Source: Amoeboaphelidium occidentale (taxonomy: Eukaryota; Aphelidiomycota; Aphelidea). Taken from it: 64,000 nucleotides of DNA. Made by a program: the position numbers and the translations under genes. Below the pieces are notes generated by a model, which made no database searches, had not been told where the DNA came from, and worked only from the letters and a program-made list of their open reading frames with translations. The stretch spans positions 32,901 through 96,900 of the forward strand of contig JALGPX010000021.1 of assembly GCA_023515795.1 (NCBI GenBank), written 5' to 3'. How positions within the stretch are numbered: position 1 is the first letter of the stretch; each line of letters begins with the position of its first letter. Below, one piece after another: positions 1-11,700 of the stretch.

Positions 1-3000
1 AATCCCTTGTTCTTAGATTCAAGTATTCTGATGAGCAGGCTGTTGAATTATTCAAAGAAAAGTTTGGTGAAGTTGTGTTTGAAAACATTTCCAACTCAAA
101 CTGGAAGCAGAGACTTGAGACAATGGACAAGATTTTAGAGGAAGTTGGATTGAGTGATGTTGATGCTGAAATGCTGGTGAGGACGTTTGTCGTGAAAAAT
201 GTCTTTAAAGATTCGAATTTCCAGGTACTACTAAGACTGACCCAGATCTTAACGGAACTCGCGAAGAAAAACCTTCTTTCTAATCAATCTTTATGCACCC
301 TAATTGTTCCTCCTTTGGTCGAGAAATTTGGTGATATCAAATTACGTAAGCCTGTTTATGAGCTATTCGCATCTTTGATTGAGAAGAATGGAACCTTTAA
401 CATAATGAAGCAAACAATCGAAGGAATCTCTGACTCAAAGTCTCCAAAAATTCTATCCGAAACGATGAAGGCGATGAAAGACTTCTTGAATGAATTCGGT
501 GCAGCTGGGATCCAAGATCCGTTAATTCTGATAACCAAAACTAAAACACACTTGGAAAACACAAACTCTGTTGTCAGATCTGCAGCAGTGCAATTAATGG
601 GAACATACTACTTGGCTTTCGGCAAGGATTGTAAACAGCCTATACTTTCATGTGTTGAAGGAAACGCTCAGCTTCAGGCTGTAATCGAGCAAGAATTCGA
701 AAAGGCAGACAAAATGGGAAAATTGGATCCTGTAAGGAAACAAGAAATCACTGTCACAGAAGCACCTGTTACTTTGTTCAAACCAACGGACTTGAGTTCT
801 TCATTGGAATCCAATAACGTGTTTGAAAAACTTGAGAATACAAACTGGAAAGAAAGAAAAGAAGCACTTGACAATGTTCAGCAATTACTAGAGAAATCAA
901 CAAAAGTCGCTAATAATCATTCTTTGGCAGAATTATTCGGACTATTGTGCAAAAGAGTTAACGATTCGAACAAAAACTTGGCTATGCAAGCTCTTGAGGT
1001 TCTCTCGTCGCTTGTCTCAAAGACCGCTGACAAAGGCGCTTTTGAGCGCTTTCAACTAAAGTCAGTTGTAACGGTTGTGTGTGCAAACAGTTTAAATGAC
1101 AACAAGCCCCAAGTTCGAGAAAAAGGATTATCTGTTATCACTTCTGTGTTTGAAGTCACTACTTCGTCGATTCAGGTTATCTCAAGCTTTCTTTCAGCAA
1201 GTTCTGGTGAAACATCTTCCGCTATGATAAGAAAAGAATTGCTATCTTTCATTCAGAGCAAGATGGATAAAATTTCAGGAACTGATGCTCTTAACATTCT
1301 CAACAATCTTGTGGAATCATGCATTGACGATAAGTCTATAGAAGTAAGGAAGTTAGCAAATGATTTAATTCCTGTCATTTTGGGGAAAGTATCGAACATT
1401 GACGATGCCAGGAAGATTTTAGCAAAGAAAAATCTTCTACATTATCTTGGAGAAGCATCTCAAATTGAAACCAAAGTTTCTTCTCCTAAACCTCTCAAGA
1501 GAAGTACCACCACATTGGCAAATAGCAGGCATGCTTCAAAAGCTTCCTCTAGTAGCATCGAAAACACTAAAACTTCCGTTGCAAAATCTACTTTGTCTCT
1601 AGCACCCGAGCCTGCTGAAGAATTCATTATGCTAAGTAATCCTAAAGATAGCAAGGAGAAGAGAGCTGAGGCTAACTATGGATCCCAAAAATGGACTCTT
1701 GACTCAAATAACAATACGATTCGATCGGAACTTGTCGATGCGCTGAAAAGTCAATGTGAAGGCTCTTTCTCTTCGGGCTTGATAGCTTTAATGTTTTCCA
1801 AGTCTCATCATAAAGAGAAAGATTATTTGAAGGCGCTTACCTTGTTGGAAGAAATAGTTTCCAAGGAGTCGCAAAAACTTGTTGAGTCTGCAGACCTTGT
1901 GTTCAAGTATTTATCTGTGAGATATCTAGATTCAAATACTTCGATTTTGTTGAAATGCTTGGATGTGACTGAGAAGCTTGTGACAACTCTAGTCGATGTT
2001 GGTTATCACATGACTGAATATGAAGCCAGCGTTTTCTTCCCATCATTCTTGACTAGAATTGGAGATCAAAAGGACGTTGTTAGACAAAGAGTTCATTCTA
2101 TTCTAAGAATGTGCCTGTCTGTTTATCCTTCTAGCAAACTGCTAAGCTACTTGTTTGGATCTCTCGCTAACAAGAACTCTCGCGTAAGATCGGAATGCAT
2201 TGATGAAATTTCGGAAGTTGTCCAAAGAAATGGATTGCAATGCTTGAATTTGAAACTTATTCCATCACTTGGAAGTCAAATATCAGATAATGCTACAAGA
2301 CAAGCTGCGATAAACTGTCTGTCTTGCATTTATCAAATGATGGGAGAGACGATATGGAAGCATTTGACTAAGCTTGGTGATAAAGAAAAATCTTTGCTGG
2401 AAGAAAAGCTTAAAAGAACCAAACTCAACGAGTCTGTTTTAGAGAATGCTCCTACAGCTTCGGATGGCTTGCAGTCTCTTGAAACTAAAGAAGCTCCTGC
2501 TGTTGCAAGAAATTCAGATGTTCAGGAAAAGCCTATTAACGCGAAGCAGGCAAGTGCCTTTTCGTTGAATTTTGATCAACTTGACCTTCCAGAGCTTTCT
2601 CCTATGGTTGTTGCTGAAGTGAGCCAGTCTTCACTTAATCTTGAGGACCAAGCTGGAGGAAACAGAAGTGCTAGTTCAGAAGATATGCTTTTAGATTATA
2701 CTTTGACGCAGATCACGAGCGGAGACACCGTGCAGTCAACTGCTGCCTTGAAAAATTTGGAGAAAATGCTGTCTAATGTTACTCCGTATTTCTTGGATCA
2801 AGTTAATGCTCTTGTCAATGCCATCACACTTCAGATTAGACTTGTGTATTCTCCAATGGGCTCTGTGTCGTCGTCCAGTGACAATTCGATATATCTTAAA
2901 TTGTTGAAGAGGTTGGTGAATGTGCTGGTATTAATGTGCTCAGATACCAAAATAGCATCTGCGTTTTCTCGTGATACTTTGAATCAAATGACAACCGAGT

Positions 3001-3578
3001 TGATTACTCGTTTGGTTGACTCGGAAAGTAACAACAAGATTACAGGGAATAACGAAGAAGCAACAAAGAATTTAAACAGAGCTTTCAATGTATTGATGAT
3101 AAAGGTATTGGAAAATTGTCCGCAGAATTCAGTTATATCTGTGTTACTTGATTTGCTCGACGTCGGTGTTTCATCTCTTCACAGGTTGACTGGAGCCGAC
3201 TTGGAAGTCCGAACTAAATTCACAGAGTTGGTTATGAAATGTTTATGGAAACTCACAAAAGCGTTGAAATTAGCCTTGGGCAAGAAGGTAAGCATTTTGA
3301 GTCTTTCTTTTATCAATGTTTAGACTGTTGACGTTCGCGTACTCCTATTGGATATTCACAAGTTTTTGACTGCGACTACGCCTAATGAATGGAAGAGGCG
3401 CGCTGCTTTAGAGCTTCCATTGGGAGATATGCCACTGAGAACTGTCAAAACAATTTTGCATGAAATTGCGGCATACATGGGCGAAGAATGCTTGGCCTGT
3501 TTCGAATCATCTGGGATTAAAGAACCAACCAAAAGCACAGTCTATCTTTATTTGAAGCAAATGATTCAGACGCCCTAA
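1..3578 (+). CDS. XMAP215/ch-TOG/Stu2-family microtubule polymerase, 3' part
   Basis: Partial gene entering from the left edge, reading frame starting at base 3. Join 1..3287, 3324..3578; the 36-nt intron 3288..3323 (GTAAGC...TTTAG) is phase 0 and removes an apparent early TAG. The protein is a chain of HEAT-repeat TOG domains, shown by two family-type openings, NSNWKQRLETMDK (about 25 residues in) and NTNWKERKEALDN (nt 840 region), with a further helical array around nt 1750-2400. A low-complexity Ser/Thr/Lys linker follows, then a helical C-terminal region as in ch-TOG. The family binds tubulin dimers and speeds growth of microtubule plus ends at spindles and MTOCs. The next gene on the opposite strand ends 12 nt beyond the stop. 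The family assignment is firm; how many TOG domains precede the window is unknown. Confidence 0.88.
3288..3323 (+). other. 36-nt spliceosomal intron in the TOG gene
   Basis: GTAAGC donor and TTTAG acceptor. Without splicing the frame ends at 3323. With splicing it continues phase 0 for 84 more codons that match the conserved ch-TOG C-terminal helices. It is representative of the window's introns (33-48 nt). Confidence 0.85.
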
Positions 3579-3590
3579 TAAATTTCTGTA

Positions 3591-5768
3591 TTATTGCTTC
3601 AGTTGATTTAATTTCTTACAGCACTCCTTGGCAATCAGAACGGAAGTAGACAGTATCGTAAGCATCGGATTGACTCCAGTTGCGGTTGGCAGCACACTTC
3701 CATCACAAACAAAAACATTATCAGCTTCCCATAATTTTCCACTCGGGTCACAGGCGCCATCTGTCTCGTTTGAAGCCATTCGACAGGAGGACATTTGATG
3801 GGCAGAGAATAGAGAACAATTAAACCCAGCGTTTAGTTTGTGCGAGTCTAGGGCCTGCTTTAAATCGCTTACTGGATCTTTCTCCATAAAACATGGAGCG
3901 ATATCATCAACCGATGTTGCAACAACCTTTGCACCCTCAGTGACCAAAATATCAATAGCCGATTTTAAGCCTGTCCTGATAGATTTTTCGTCTCTGTCCG
4001 ACAACTTGTACTCAACACATAGTTTCCCGTACTTGTCTTCGTAAACAGATCCAACGCTGTCTTTATCACGCTGCAAGGACATTATCAATACACTGTGCTT
4101 CAAATTATAAACTAAAGCTCTTGCTAAAACGGTTGGGTCACTGATACCCTGAATTGCAGATGGAAAAGTTAACGCTGATGCGCTAATTATCGGTTGAGCC
4201 ACTGCAATTTCAATCTTGGCACCATAAGAAACGTCTCCTGATGCATCTGGCATAGGACAAATGGATGTCAGAATGGAGCCTTTCCAAGGATAAACTGATT
4301 TTTCGGGAAACAAGCCAAACGCACCAGCAACGGGATGCAACTTCAGATTCTTGCCAATATGCTTATTTTTGAATCCGCTTCTTCTCAAAACGATAGGAGT
4401 ATTCATAGAACCAGCAGAACAAACGACCAACTTACAAGATATGTAAACCGGGAAAGTATTCCTATAAATTCCATAAACGCCTGTAGCACGACCATCACTG
4501 GATCTAAGTATTTTTAACACATTAAAGTTCCACGCAAACTTGGCTCCTTCTTTACCTGCGTCTACAAGAAACGTTTCCATTGTTCCTTGCTTCACTCTGT
4601 TTGCACAGCCCAATCCACATTGACCGCACAAGTGAACTTTCCCCTTTGTATTCTGTGGAACCTCTCTGGCTTCTAGGCCTAATTTTTTACACCCATTTAG
4701 AAGAATCGAGTTTGGTTCATTTTGTTGATGCGGTGCTGATACTCCAATTCTTTCGCTTACAAAATCTATCGCTTTATCAAAATCATTCGTTGCAAACACT
4801 TTCAAACCAAGATCATCCGCCCATTCTTTTCGTAAATATTGTGGTGGTTTTAAAGAGGCAGACCAATTCACGGTTGATCCACCTCCAATACATGATCCAG
4901 CCAATATTGCCACAGAGCCATCTTCTGTTGGCAGAAAGCCTCCATTCAAATACATTTTTTCAAGGCTATCCTTTTCTTCAAGGGTAATGTTTTCTTGACG
5001 GTAGAATCCTGATTTTTCGCAAACTAGAACTTTGTGTCCCGCTTTGGCCAAGAACGAAGCAGCGACGCCGCCACCACATCCCGAACCAATAACAACAGCG
5101 TCATAATTAAGATGGATAGGTTCCGGCTCCAAGAATCTTGACAAATCGAGTTTGGACAAACTCTGGAAAACCGATTCCAATCTGATATGTTCATCTTCGA
5201 TATTCGACCAAGGGTTTACAGGCTCGACAAATTTTGGCGGTTTTGAATAGTCTAACAATGATAGAAATCGGCTTTCTCTTCTGCCATTCACGTTCTGAAG
5301 AGTTGAAACCTCCGAGACATACGCCATCGTAGCAATTTTGAAAAACAATTTGGCTGCTGATCTGAAATCCTTCAATGGTGACATAGCCCACCCGCTCAAA
5401 AAGTCGAGCCTCTCCTTCAAAGTGGAATCCACGAATGATGTCCTCAATTTACCCAAAGAAATCAGAAAAGAACCATAAGGTGAACCGAAAGCCCTGATTA
5501 TCTGTCTTACAAGCTGAAACTTGATTGTCCCCAAACCCTTTTGCAATAAAGACGCTGCAACGTCAACGGCAGTGTCAGAAAAGCCAATCTTGAAGAAATC
5601 CTGGTTTAACTCCGCAGCTAATGGGCTGAAACCTCCCTTCTCCCTGAAAAGTCGACATACTTCTTCGATGCTCCCTTGATCTACTTCATGATAAAAGGTA
5701 AGAATAATTTCTTTCAAAACAGCCTTTTCACTGCCTGACAAGTCGTTGGAATTACTCGTTTCGTTCAT
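3591..5768 (-). CDS. long-chain fatty alcohol oxidase (GMC oxidoreductase)
   Basis: Flavoprotein of the GMC superfamily, long-chain alcohol oxidase (FAO) branch, which oxidises long-chain alcohols to aldehydes with O2, giving H2O2. I chose the ATG at 5768 (725 aa); the open frame extends upstream only to a TTG. An N-terminal helical region of about 210 residues, typical of the FAO branch, precedes the FAD dinucleotide fold (VVIGSGCGGGVAASFLAK). Other GMC signatures are GGSTVNW, the cysteine-rich CGQCGLGC stretch and the C-terminal TATGVNPMLTI segment. Length matches FAO proteins (about 700-750 aa). No C-terminal SKL is present (it ends LNQLKQ), so peroxisomal import by PTS1 is not supported. 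Family is firm; substrate chain length is inferred. Confidence 0.88.
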   Translation of the reverse strand: MNETSNSNDLSGSEKAVLKEIILTFYHEVDQGSIEEVCRLFREKGGFSPLAAELNQDFFKIGFSDTAVDVAASLLQKGLGTIKFQLVRQIIRAFGSPYGSFLISLGKLRTSFVDSTLKERLDFLSGWAMSPLKDFRSAAKLFFKIATMAYVSEVSTLQNVNGRRESRFLSLLDYSKPPKFVEPVNPWSNIEDEHIRLESVFQSLSKLDLSRFLEPEPIHLNYDAVVIGSGCGGGVAASFLAKAGHKVLVCEKSGFYRQENITLEEKDSLEKMYLNGGFLPTEDGSVAILAGSCIGGGSTVNWSASLKPPQYLRKEWADDLGLKVFATNDFDKAIDFVSERIGVSAPHQQNEPNSILLNGCKKLGLEAREVPQNTKGKVHLCGQCGLGCANRVKQGTMETFLVDAGKEGAKFAWNFNVLKILRSSDGRATGVYGIYRNTFPVYISCKLVVCSAGSMNTPIVLRRSGFKNKHIGKNLKLHPVAGAFGLFPEKSVYPWKGSILTSICPMPDASGDVSYGAKIEIAVAQPIISASALTFPSAIQGISDPTVLARALVYNLKHSVLIMSLQRDKDSVGSVYEDKYGKLCVEYKLSDRDEKSIRTGLKSAIDILVTEGAKVVATSVDDIAPCFMEKDPVSDLKQALDSHKLNAGFNCSLFSAHQMSSCRMASNETDGACDPSGKLWEADNVFVCDGSVLPTATGVNPMLTILSTSVLIAKECCKKLNQLKQ

Positions 5769-6113
5769 GTTGAAAATATCAAAGTGGAGTCGAAACAAGC
5801 GAGTTTCACAGAATCATGTGAAACTGCCTCAGCCAGGTTAAAATCAGCTCATAGTCGGCATTAATGAGACTGTTTATCATCAAATTCTATGTTGTAGCTT
5901 AACATAATGCCTTTTTGTTGCTGAAATATTTCGCAGCATTGTTTGACGGCTTGAGTTTGACTAGATTTCCATCAACCTGTCAAGTCTGTCACATAATAGG
6001 AATTCTTTCCATTATTCTTCATGATGCGTTATTTTCCTTATCCTCTAAATTAAAAGCACAATACGTCTGACGAATATAGTTGCTGATTGCAGCTTGCGTG
6101 TCGTTTTTTTCAG
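5769..6113. promoter_or_regulatory. divergent intergenic region (FAO / CSN6)
   Basis: 345 nt between the two divergent start codons, AT-rich with T-runs close to the CSN6 start. It must contain both promoters. I see no ORF, RNA gene or clear TATA box in it. Confidence 0.4.
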
Positions 6114-7023
6114 ATGATCATTCAAGTGTAAGCTTTCATATTTTAGAACTAAGTAATTTCACAGACACCCTCTGACTCTTATTAATATAAGCGACCATGC
6201 GTTGCGTAATATTCTTGTCGGGATGGATGTAGGAGACATAGTTTCCATTGGAGCTTTACTAGGAGTTCAGTCAGGTGATAAATTGGAGATTTATTCTTCT
6301 TTCGAGCTCAAATTCAAGTCTAATGCTGATGGTACGCCTTTAGTGGATGAACAATTCTTCAAGGTAGAGATGGAGCAGTTTAAGCAAGTCTTCAAGGATT
6401 ACGATGTAATTGGATGGTATTGTGTTCACGCAGGCGTTTCAGCTGAAGTTAAAATGCTCCATCAGCAGATTGCTTCTTTGATGGACTCTCCTGTCTTGCT
6501 ACTGCTAGACCCAAGTTTCATTTCTAGTAGCACAGAAACGCAGCCAAAGGATGTCCCAGTCAGAATGTTCGAATCTACTTTGGAAATTAACGAGGGAAAG
6601 CCTGTAGCAGCATTAACAGAGTCAAGTTATCTACTGCAAACTACTGAAGCTGAGAGCATCTCTTTGGATTTATTGGTGAATATTCAAGAGAAAGGCGCGA
6701 GAGATTCATTATTGGCATCATCCTTGGAACGCCAAGAGGCCTTGGTTAGTGATTTCCACGGTTATGTTCAAAATATTGTCCAGTTTATCGAGAAATTAAG
6801 ATTAGAAGGAAAGCCTCTATCACCTGAAACGCTCAGACGTCTGAATGGTATTAGAAACAACTTGATGAACATGAATTTCGAGAACTTGAACGGAGTAGAT
6901 CCATTATCTGCCTCATTAGGACCTCTAACTAAAAGCTTGGGTGTATTGAGTGACTTTTCTACCAAGCTATCTTATATGAGCACCTCGTTGCAAGATACAG
7001 GAACAAAGTTCATGAAGCAGTGA
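6114..7023 (+). CDS. CSN6: COP9 signalosome subunit 6 (MPN-domain protein)
   Basis: Join 6114..6127, 6165..7023 (290 aa). The first exon is only 14 nt (MIIQV). A 37-nt intron (GTAAGC...CACAG) follows, and exon 2 continues HPLTLINISDHALRN, matching the conserved start of CSN6 MPN domains (HPLVILNISDH in animals). This is why I reject the internal ATG at 6223. Further family marks are IGALLGVQ, EQFKQVFKDYDVIGWY and VRMFEST. The MPN domain lacks the JAMM zinc ligands, as expected for this scaffold subunit. A C-terminal helical tail packs in the CSN helical bundle. CSN removes NEDD8 from cullins. A CSN subunit argues for an intact cullin-RING control system in this organism. Confidence 0.9.
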
Positions 7024-7037
7024 AAATATATATTGTG

Positions 7038-7640
7038 TTAATCCATATCCCCAGCCAAAACAAGACGTCTCTTCTTTGCAGGAGTTGGCTTTTTATCACT
7101 ATCGGAGTTATCATCTTCACTTTCGCTCGAAGCAGCTTCTGGTTCCTCATCAGTAGATTCCCGTTCGATTTCCTCATCGCTATCTGCAATGAAACCATCA
7201 GACAAATTGCCATCATCATTCTTCAAATGAGCGGGTTTTTTAGTCTTTGGCGTAGGTCCTCTCGCTTGCGGTGGTGCACGAACAGGCGCATTAGTTTCCG
7301 GCTCGTCTGCTGAAGAGTAGTTATCATCCGAATACTGATCCTGCTCACGATCCGCAGCCTGAGGCCCAGTATTTCCATTATCAATATTGGTTCCTTCTGC
7401 CTTGGCTTCCTCACAGGCATCTATCCACTCTGAATACACATCAACTGGCTCTGATAAGTTGTGAATCGTCGTCTGCCAGAATGTTCCACATATGCGACAA
7501 TTAAGACTTCCAATAGCACTTTCTCGATCCAGCTTTATCTCTATGCTCTTGTCGTGGTTGCAAAAGTGACAAGTGAATGCCTTTTCTAGTTTGAGCTTGA
7601 TCTTTGCTTTAGGTTTCCTCGCGGCTTTCCTTTTTCCCAT
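7038..7640 (-). CDS. ELF1: transcription elongation factor ELOF1/Elf1
   Basis: 200 aa. The N-terminal 85 residues are the whole Elf1 zinc-ribbon domain: basic start MGKRKAARKPK, then CHFC and CRIC cysteine pairs and the conserved VDVYSEWIDACE motif. The remaining 115 residues are an acidic, Ser/Glu/Asp-rich disordered tail ending KKRRLVLAGDMD, much like the acidic extension of yeast Elf1 and unlike the short animal ELOF1. It binds RNA polymerase II and helps transcription through nucleosomes and lesions. ATG at 7640; the stop lies 14 nt from the end of CSN6. Confidence 0.93.
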   Translation of the reverse strand: MGKRKAARKPKAKIKLKLEKAFTCHFCNHDKSIEIKLDRESAIGSLNCRICGTFWQTTIHNLSEPVDVYSEWIDACEEAKAEGTNIDNGNTGPQAADREQDQYSDDNYSSADEPETNAPVRAPPQARGPTPKTKKPAHLKNDDGNLSDGFIADSDEEIERESTDEEPEAASSESEDDNSDSDKKPTPAKKRRLVLAGDMD

Positions 7641-7806
7641 TCGTTAAACACTGTACAGAAACACAAAATAGCTCCCTTTAATGCGTTAGGAATTTAAGGT
7701 TTCTTTTGTTCCTTAACGGCTTGTCACCTGATTTTTGAATTCCATTCAAGTTACCATAGCAACGCGTATCTCTTTGTAACATCGTTTGATCACATACTTT
7801 GACTAC

Positions 7807-8542
7807 ATGGTTTCGAATAAAGTTCTACTGTGGTGCCTTATTGTGGCCGTATCTTCAAGTGCTACCGTTCCTAGTATGATATTCACTACAGTATACGATC
7901 TTATTTGTAGAACATAAAGAATTGGTTCAAATAGTTCAGTTGGGAGACTCTCACCAACCTGATCAAGTTGTGCTATCACCTCCGCAAGTCAAGGATCAAA
8001 ACGCATACGGCCCGGAACAAGAGTATGATGATACCGACCGAGATTATGCACCTGATTACGATGAAACGGACTTCGTAGAATCCTTCTTGGAGACTTTTGG
8101 CGAGAAAGATTCCCACACTGATGCGACTATTGATCATGGTATTCAGGATCACCAAGTCACAACTGAGTCTATGGAGTTCGAAATTAATGTTGAAGGTAGC
8201 TCAGAATCTGTAAAGGAGATATCCAGCAATATCATGTCTATGATACAGAACCTTTTACAATCGAATCGCATTGCAAACGCTGATGATGATAACTCTGCAT
8301 ACATGACCACTACCACAACCACAGAGATTACTGTTACATATGAATACAAAAGAAGTCCAATGAAAGCCTTCCTTTATTCAATGATGATAATCAGCTGTGC
8401 TGCAACAATAATCACATTGCCTATCGCAATTTATCAAATGATACGCAGGAACGAAGAGGCAATCGCTGAAGAAGAAGCACGCATAGAAGAAGCAGTGCCT
8501 GCATATGAAGAAAAGCCTGTGAAACAGGAAGCAAAGTTGTAA
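7807..8542 (+). CDS. type I membrane protein, acidic lumenal domain, unknown function
   Basis: Join 7807..7873, 7911..8542 (232 aa); the intron 7874..7910 is 37 nt (GTATGA...TTGTAG). Exon 1 encodes a textbook signal peptide (MVSNKVLLWCLIVAVSSSA), which would be missed if only the long ORF from 7922 were annotated. The lumenal part is Asp/Glu-rich with a Thr run (MTTTTTTEITVTYEY). It is followed by one TM helix (AFLYSMMIISCAATIITLPIAI region, about residues 180-202) and an acidic/Lys cytosolic tail with EEA repeats. No known domain is recognised. It is divergent from ELOF1. Confidence 0.72.
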
Positions 8543-8731
8543 TGCTGCGAAACAATAAAGTGTAATGATATGCGACCGTGTGAAAAAATTAGTTGCCAAC
8601 CAGCACCATAGAGCGGATGACATGTCTCGATGAAACATGCTGATATATCAAGATATTTTAATAATTGTAAATGCGCAGTGGTGATCGCTCGAATATTTAA
8701 GAAAGGCACCCGATTTTCTTCATAATAACAC

Positions 8732-11700
8732 ATGGATTCGACTTCGAACGCTCTTCAGCCTTTGCCGCAGTTGACGCCCCGGAGCTTCCAGAAGACTATT
8801 TTCACTGAAGCGTGTAAGAGAAATGTTATCGCGATATTAGAAACAGGTTCCGGAAAGACATTTATCGCCACAATGCTGATTAAACACATGTTCCAGCTCG
8901 AAGCATCTCGGAAGAAGGTACATTCTTCCTCCAAAATCATTAAATGCTTTTGTATAGAAGCGCATGACTTTCTTCCTTGTTAATCAGGTTCCGTTAGTGT
9001 TCCAGCAGGCAAAGTATATTAGGCAGCATACGCGATTGCGTGTTGCGTACGTTTACGGTGATTTGAATGTAGATCTTTGGGATGAAGATAAGTGGATATG
9101 TTTGTTCGATATGGTCGATGTTATTGTTATGACGGCTGCTATTTTACAGCATGTCTTGGTGCACGGTTTCATCTCGATGGACAGGATCAATTTGATTGTA
9201 TTTGACGAGTGCCATCACGCAAGAAAGAATCATCCGTATAATGTGATAATGAGGGAATTTTACTTTCCTGCTGAAGAAGAGTCCAGGCCAAAGATATTCG
9301 GATTGACTGCATCTCCGTTCTGTGCTGGTAAAAGTGTAGAAGATTCTATATCATTGCTTGAAACCAATTTGGATTGTTTGATAACGACAGTGCTGCCAAG
9401 TTACAATGTGGACTTGAAAAATATTGTTCCAAGATCTGAAGAGCGTGTTCTAATGTACGAAGCTTACGATGGTGTTTGCTCGTTGACCGAGTTGCATGNN
9501 NNNNNNNNNNNNNNNNNNNTAACGACAGTGCTGCCAAGTTACAATGTGGACTTGAAAAACATTGTTCCAAGATCTGAAGAGCGTGTTCTAATGTACGAAG
9601 CTTACGATGGTGTTTGCTCGTTGACCGAGTTGCATGATAAATACGCTCCCTTGGTAAAGATGGAAGATTCCTATTGCAGAAGGACACTTCTATCTTTAAA
9701 ATACTCCCTTGATGAGCTGGGTCCTTGGTGCGCAAACAGAGTGATTAGAGAAGAGCTTTGTTTGGAGCTTAATAAGATGGCTAATCGAAAGCTAGACTCA
9801 AAGCTGCAGAAATTCAATGAAGAGGAAAGATCTCTCATTTTAAATATCGTCCAAGATCTCAAGTCTTGCGCAAAAATTGACTTGGTTGACAGTAATTTAT
9901 CTCCAAAAGTTAAACTTCTGATTGAGTTGCTTTACATGTATTCCTCTCAACTGAAGGAGAAGTTTTGTTGTGTCATATTTGTGGAGAGAAGAATTACTGC
10001 TATGGTACTGCACAAGTTAATTGCAGAGCATCCCAAACTAAAAACGCTTATAAGAAGTGCTCCTATTGTGGGACACTCAAACTCGTTTGAAAGCACCATG
10101 AGTGCGAGATCCCAAAATGCTGTTCTGCGCAGCTTCAAGACAAAGATGATTAATACTTTGATTGCAACGTCAGTAGCGGAGGAGGGGCTTGATGTTCCTC
10201 TTTGCTCTTTAGTTGTTCGCTTTGATTTATTTCAGAACTTAGTTAGCTTTGTTCAAAGTAGAGGAAGAGCAAGATCTCTAAAGTCTTTGTTCATTATCTT
10301 ATGCAAAAAAGGCGATGAAGACCAGTTAAATACTCTCAAGAAGATAAAAGAAGCTGAAAATGAACTGTTCATGTTACGTAAATTGAGACAAGATCACCCA
10401 GAACTCTTTTTCGAAGAAGAGAATGAATCTGATGAAGACGACGATGATTCCGAACTTATTGAAGATGCTTTCAACGAGAAGTTTGTTGTTACGTCCACTG
10501 GGGCCACTTTGTCTTATAATTCTTGTCTACCAATATTGTATCATTTTTGTCAGAAGTTATCGAATGACATACCGGAAGACAGTATCCCTGAATTTGTTTT
10601 TACGAAACTCACCGAAAATAATTACACTTGCGATGTCATTATGCCATCATCTTGTTCTATTAGAGTTATTCATGGAAAAGAAATGCAGTCAAAGAAACTT
10701 GCCAAGCGTTCTGCAGCTTTCGAGGCATGTAAAAAATTACTTGAATCCAATTTGATAGATGATCATTTATTGCCAGTACATTTGGGAAAGAAAGCCCTTG
10801 AGAAATTGACAAGATCCAATGACATGAAGAGATTACTAAATGGAATCAAGATTGAAGACAGAGATCTTCCAGAGTATAAAGATTTATGCGCTGACTTTCG
10901 CTGGAATACTTTAGTGCCTTATGCCGATGCCTCTTGGTTCGAAAGGGACGGCGATGACATGTGGCTGTATGCTTTCGAAGGCGATGAAGGAGTAAATGGT
11001 TTGAGATTATGCTCATTTGGAGCTCTAGTTGGGCAGAAGTTTCCATGGGTCCCATCGTTTCCACTCTTTTTTAACAATGGTAAATGTGAAAGAGTTGATT
11101 TTAAATCACACGAAGTGGCCATACGTTTAAATCAACAAGAGCTAGACAAAATTAAAAGATTGAATTCCTTCCTGATGAGATATGTTTACTTGAGTCACAG
11201 AAGTGCAAAAGATAAGGAACATAACAAGGCCAAGTACATTTGGAAAAGGGTTGACTTCGAGGAATGGGACGAGTCATACGCTTATCTCTTTGTACCTTGG
11301 AATAAGAACCAAAATGGAAGTATCAACATCGATTGGCGTATGGTTGATTATATTTTTGATGCCGAGAGCTGTTTCAGAAACTCAGAAGATGAAATGAGTA
11401 TTTGCATGCCTATTATAAAGAACTTGCAACAAAAGTATCCTGACATTACTGCCAACGATAATTTTGTTGTCACAGACCTTATGGATTACCAAAAAAGAGT
11501 TATAGTTGAAGATATTAGAGAGGATTTAAATCCATCGTCAAGAGTGTTACCAAATGATGTAGAAACAGGATCTCAGTGGCCTCCGTTTGTTAAAAAGTAC
11601 ATTGACGGGTACTTATTATGGCACCGATCTATTCCTTATACCAGAATTCCAGTTAACAACACCACGATCGATCCAAATCAGCCTATGATAAAGGTTGCTC

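Noticed and set aside
5769-5798. Upstream TTG start for the alcohol oxidase
   Set aside because: An ATG at 5768 is available and the extra ten residues show no conserved feature.
8149-8733. Antisense ORFs opposite the type I membrane protein
   Set aside because: Hydrophobic or Val-rich shadows of the Asp/Glu/Thr-rich coding strand, with no spliced continuation or family motif.
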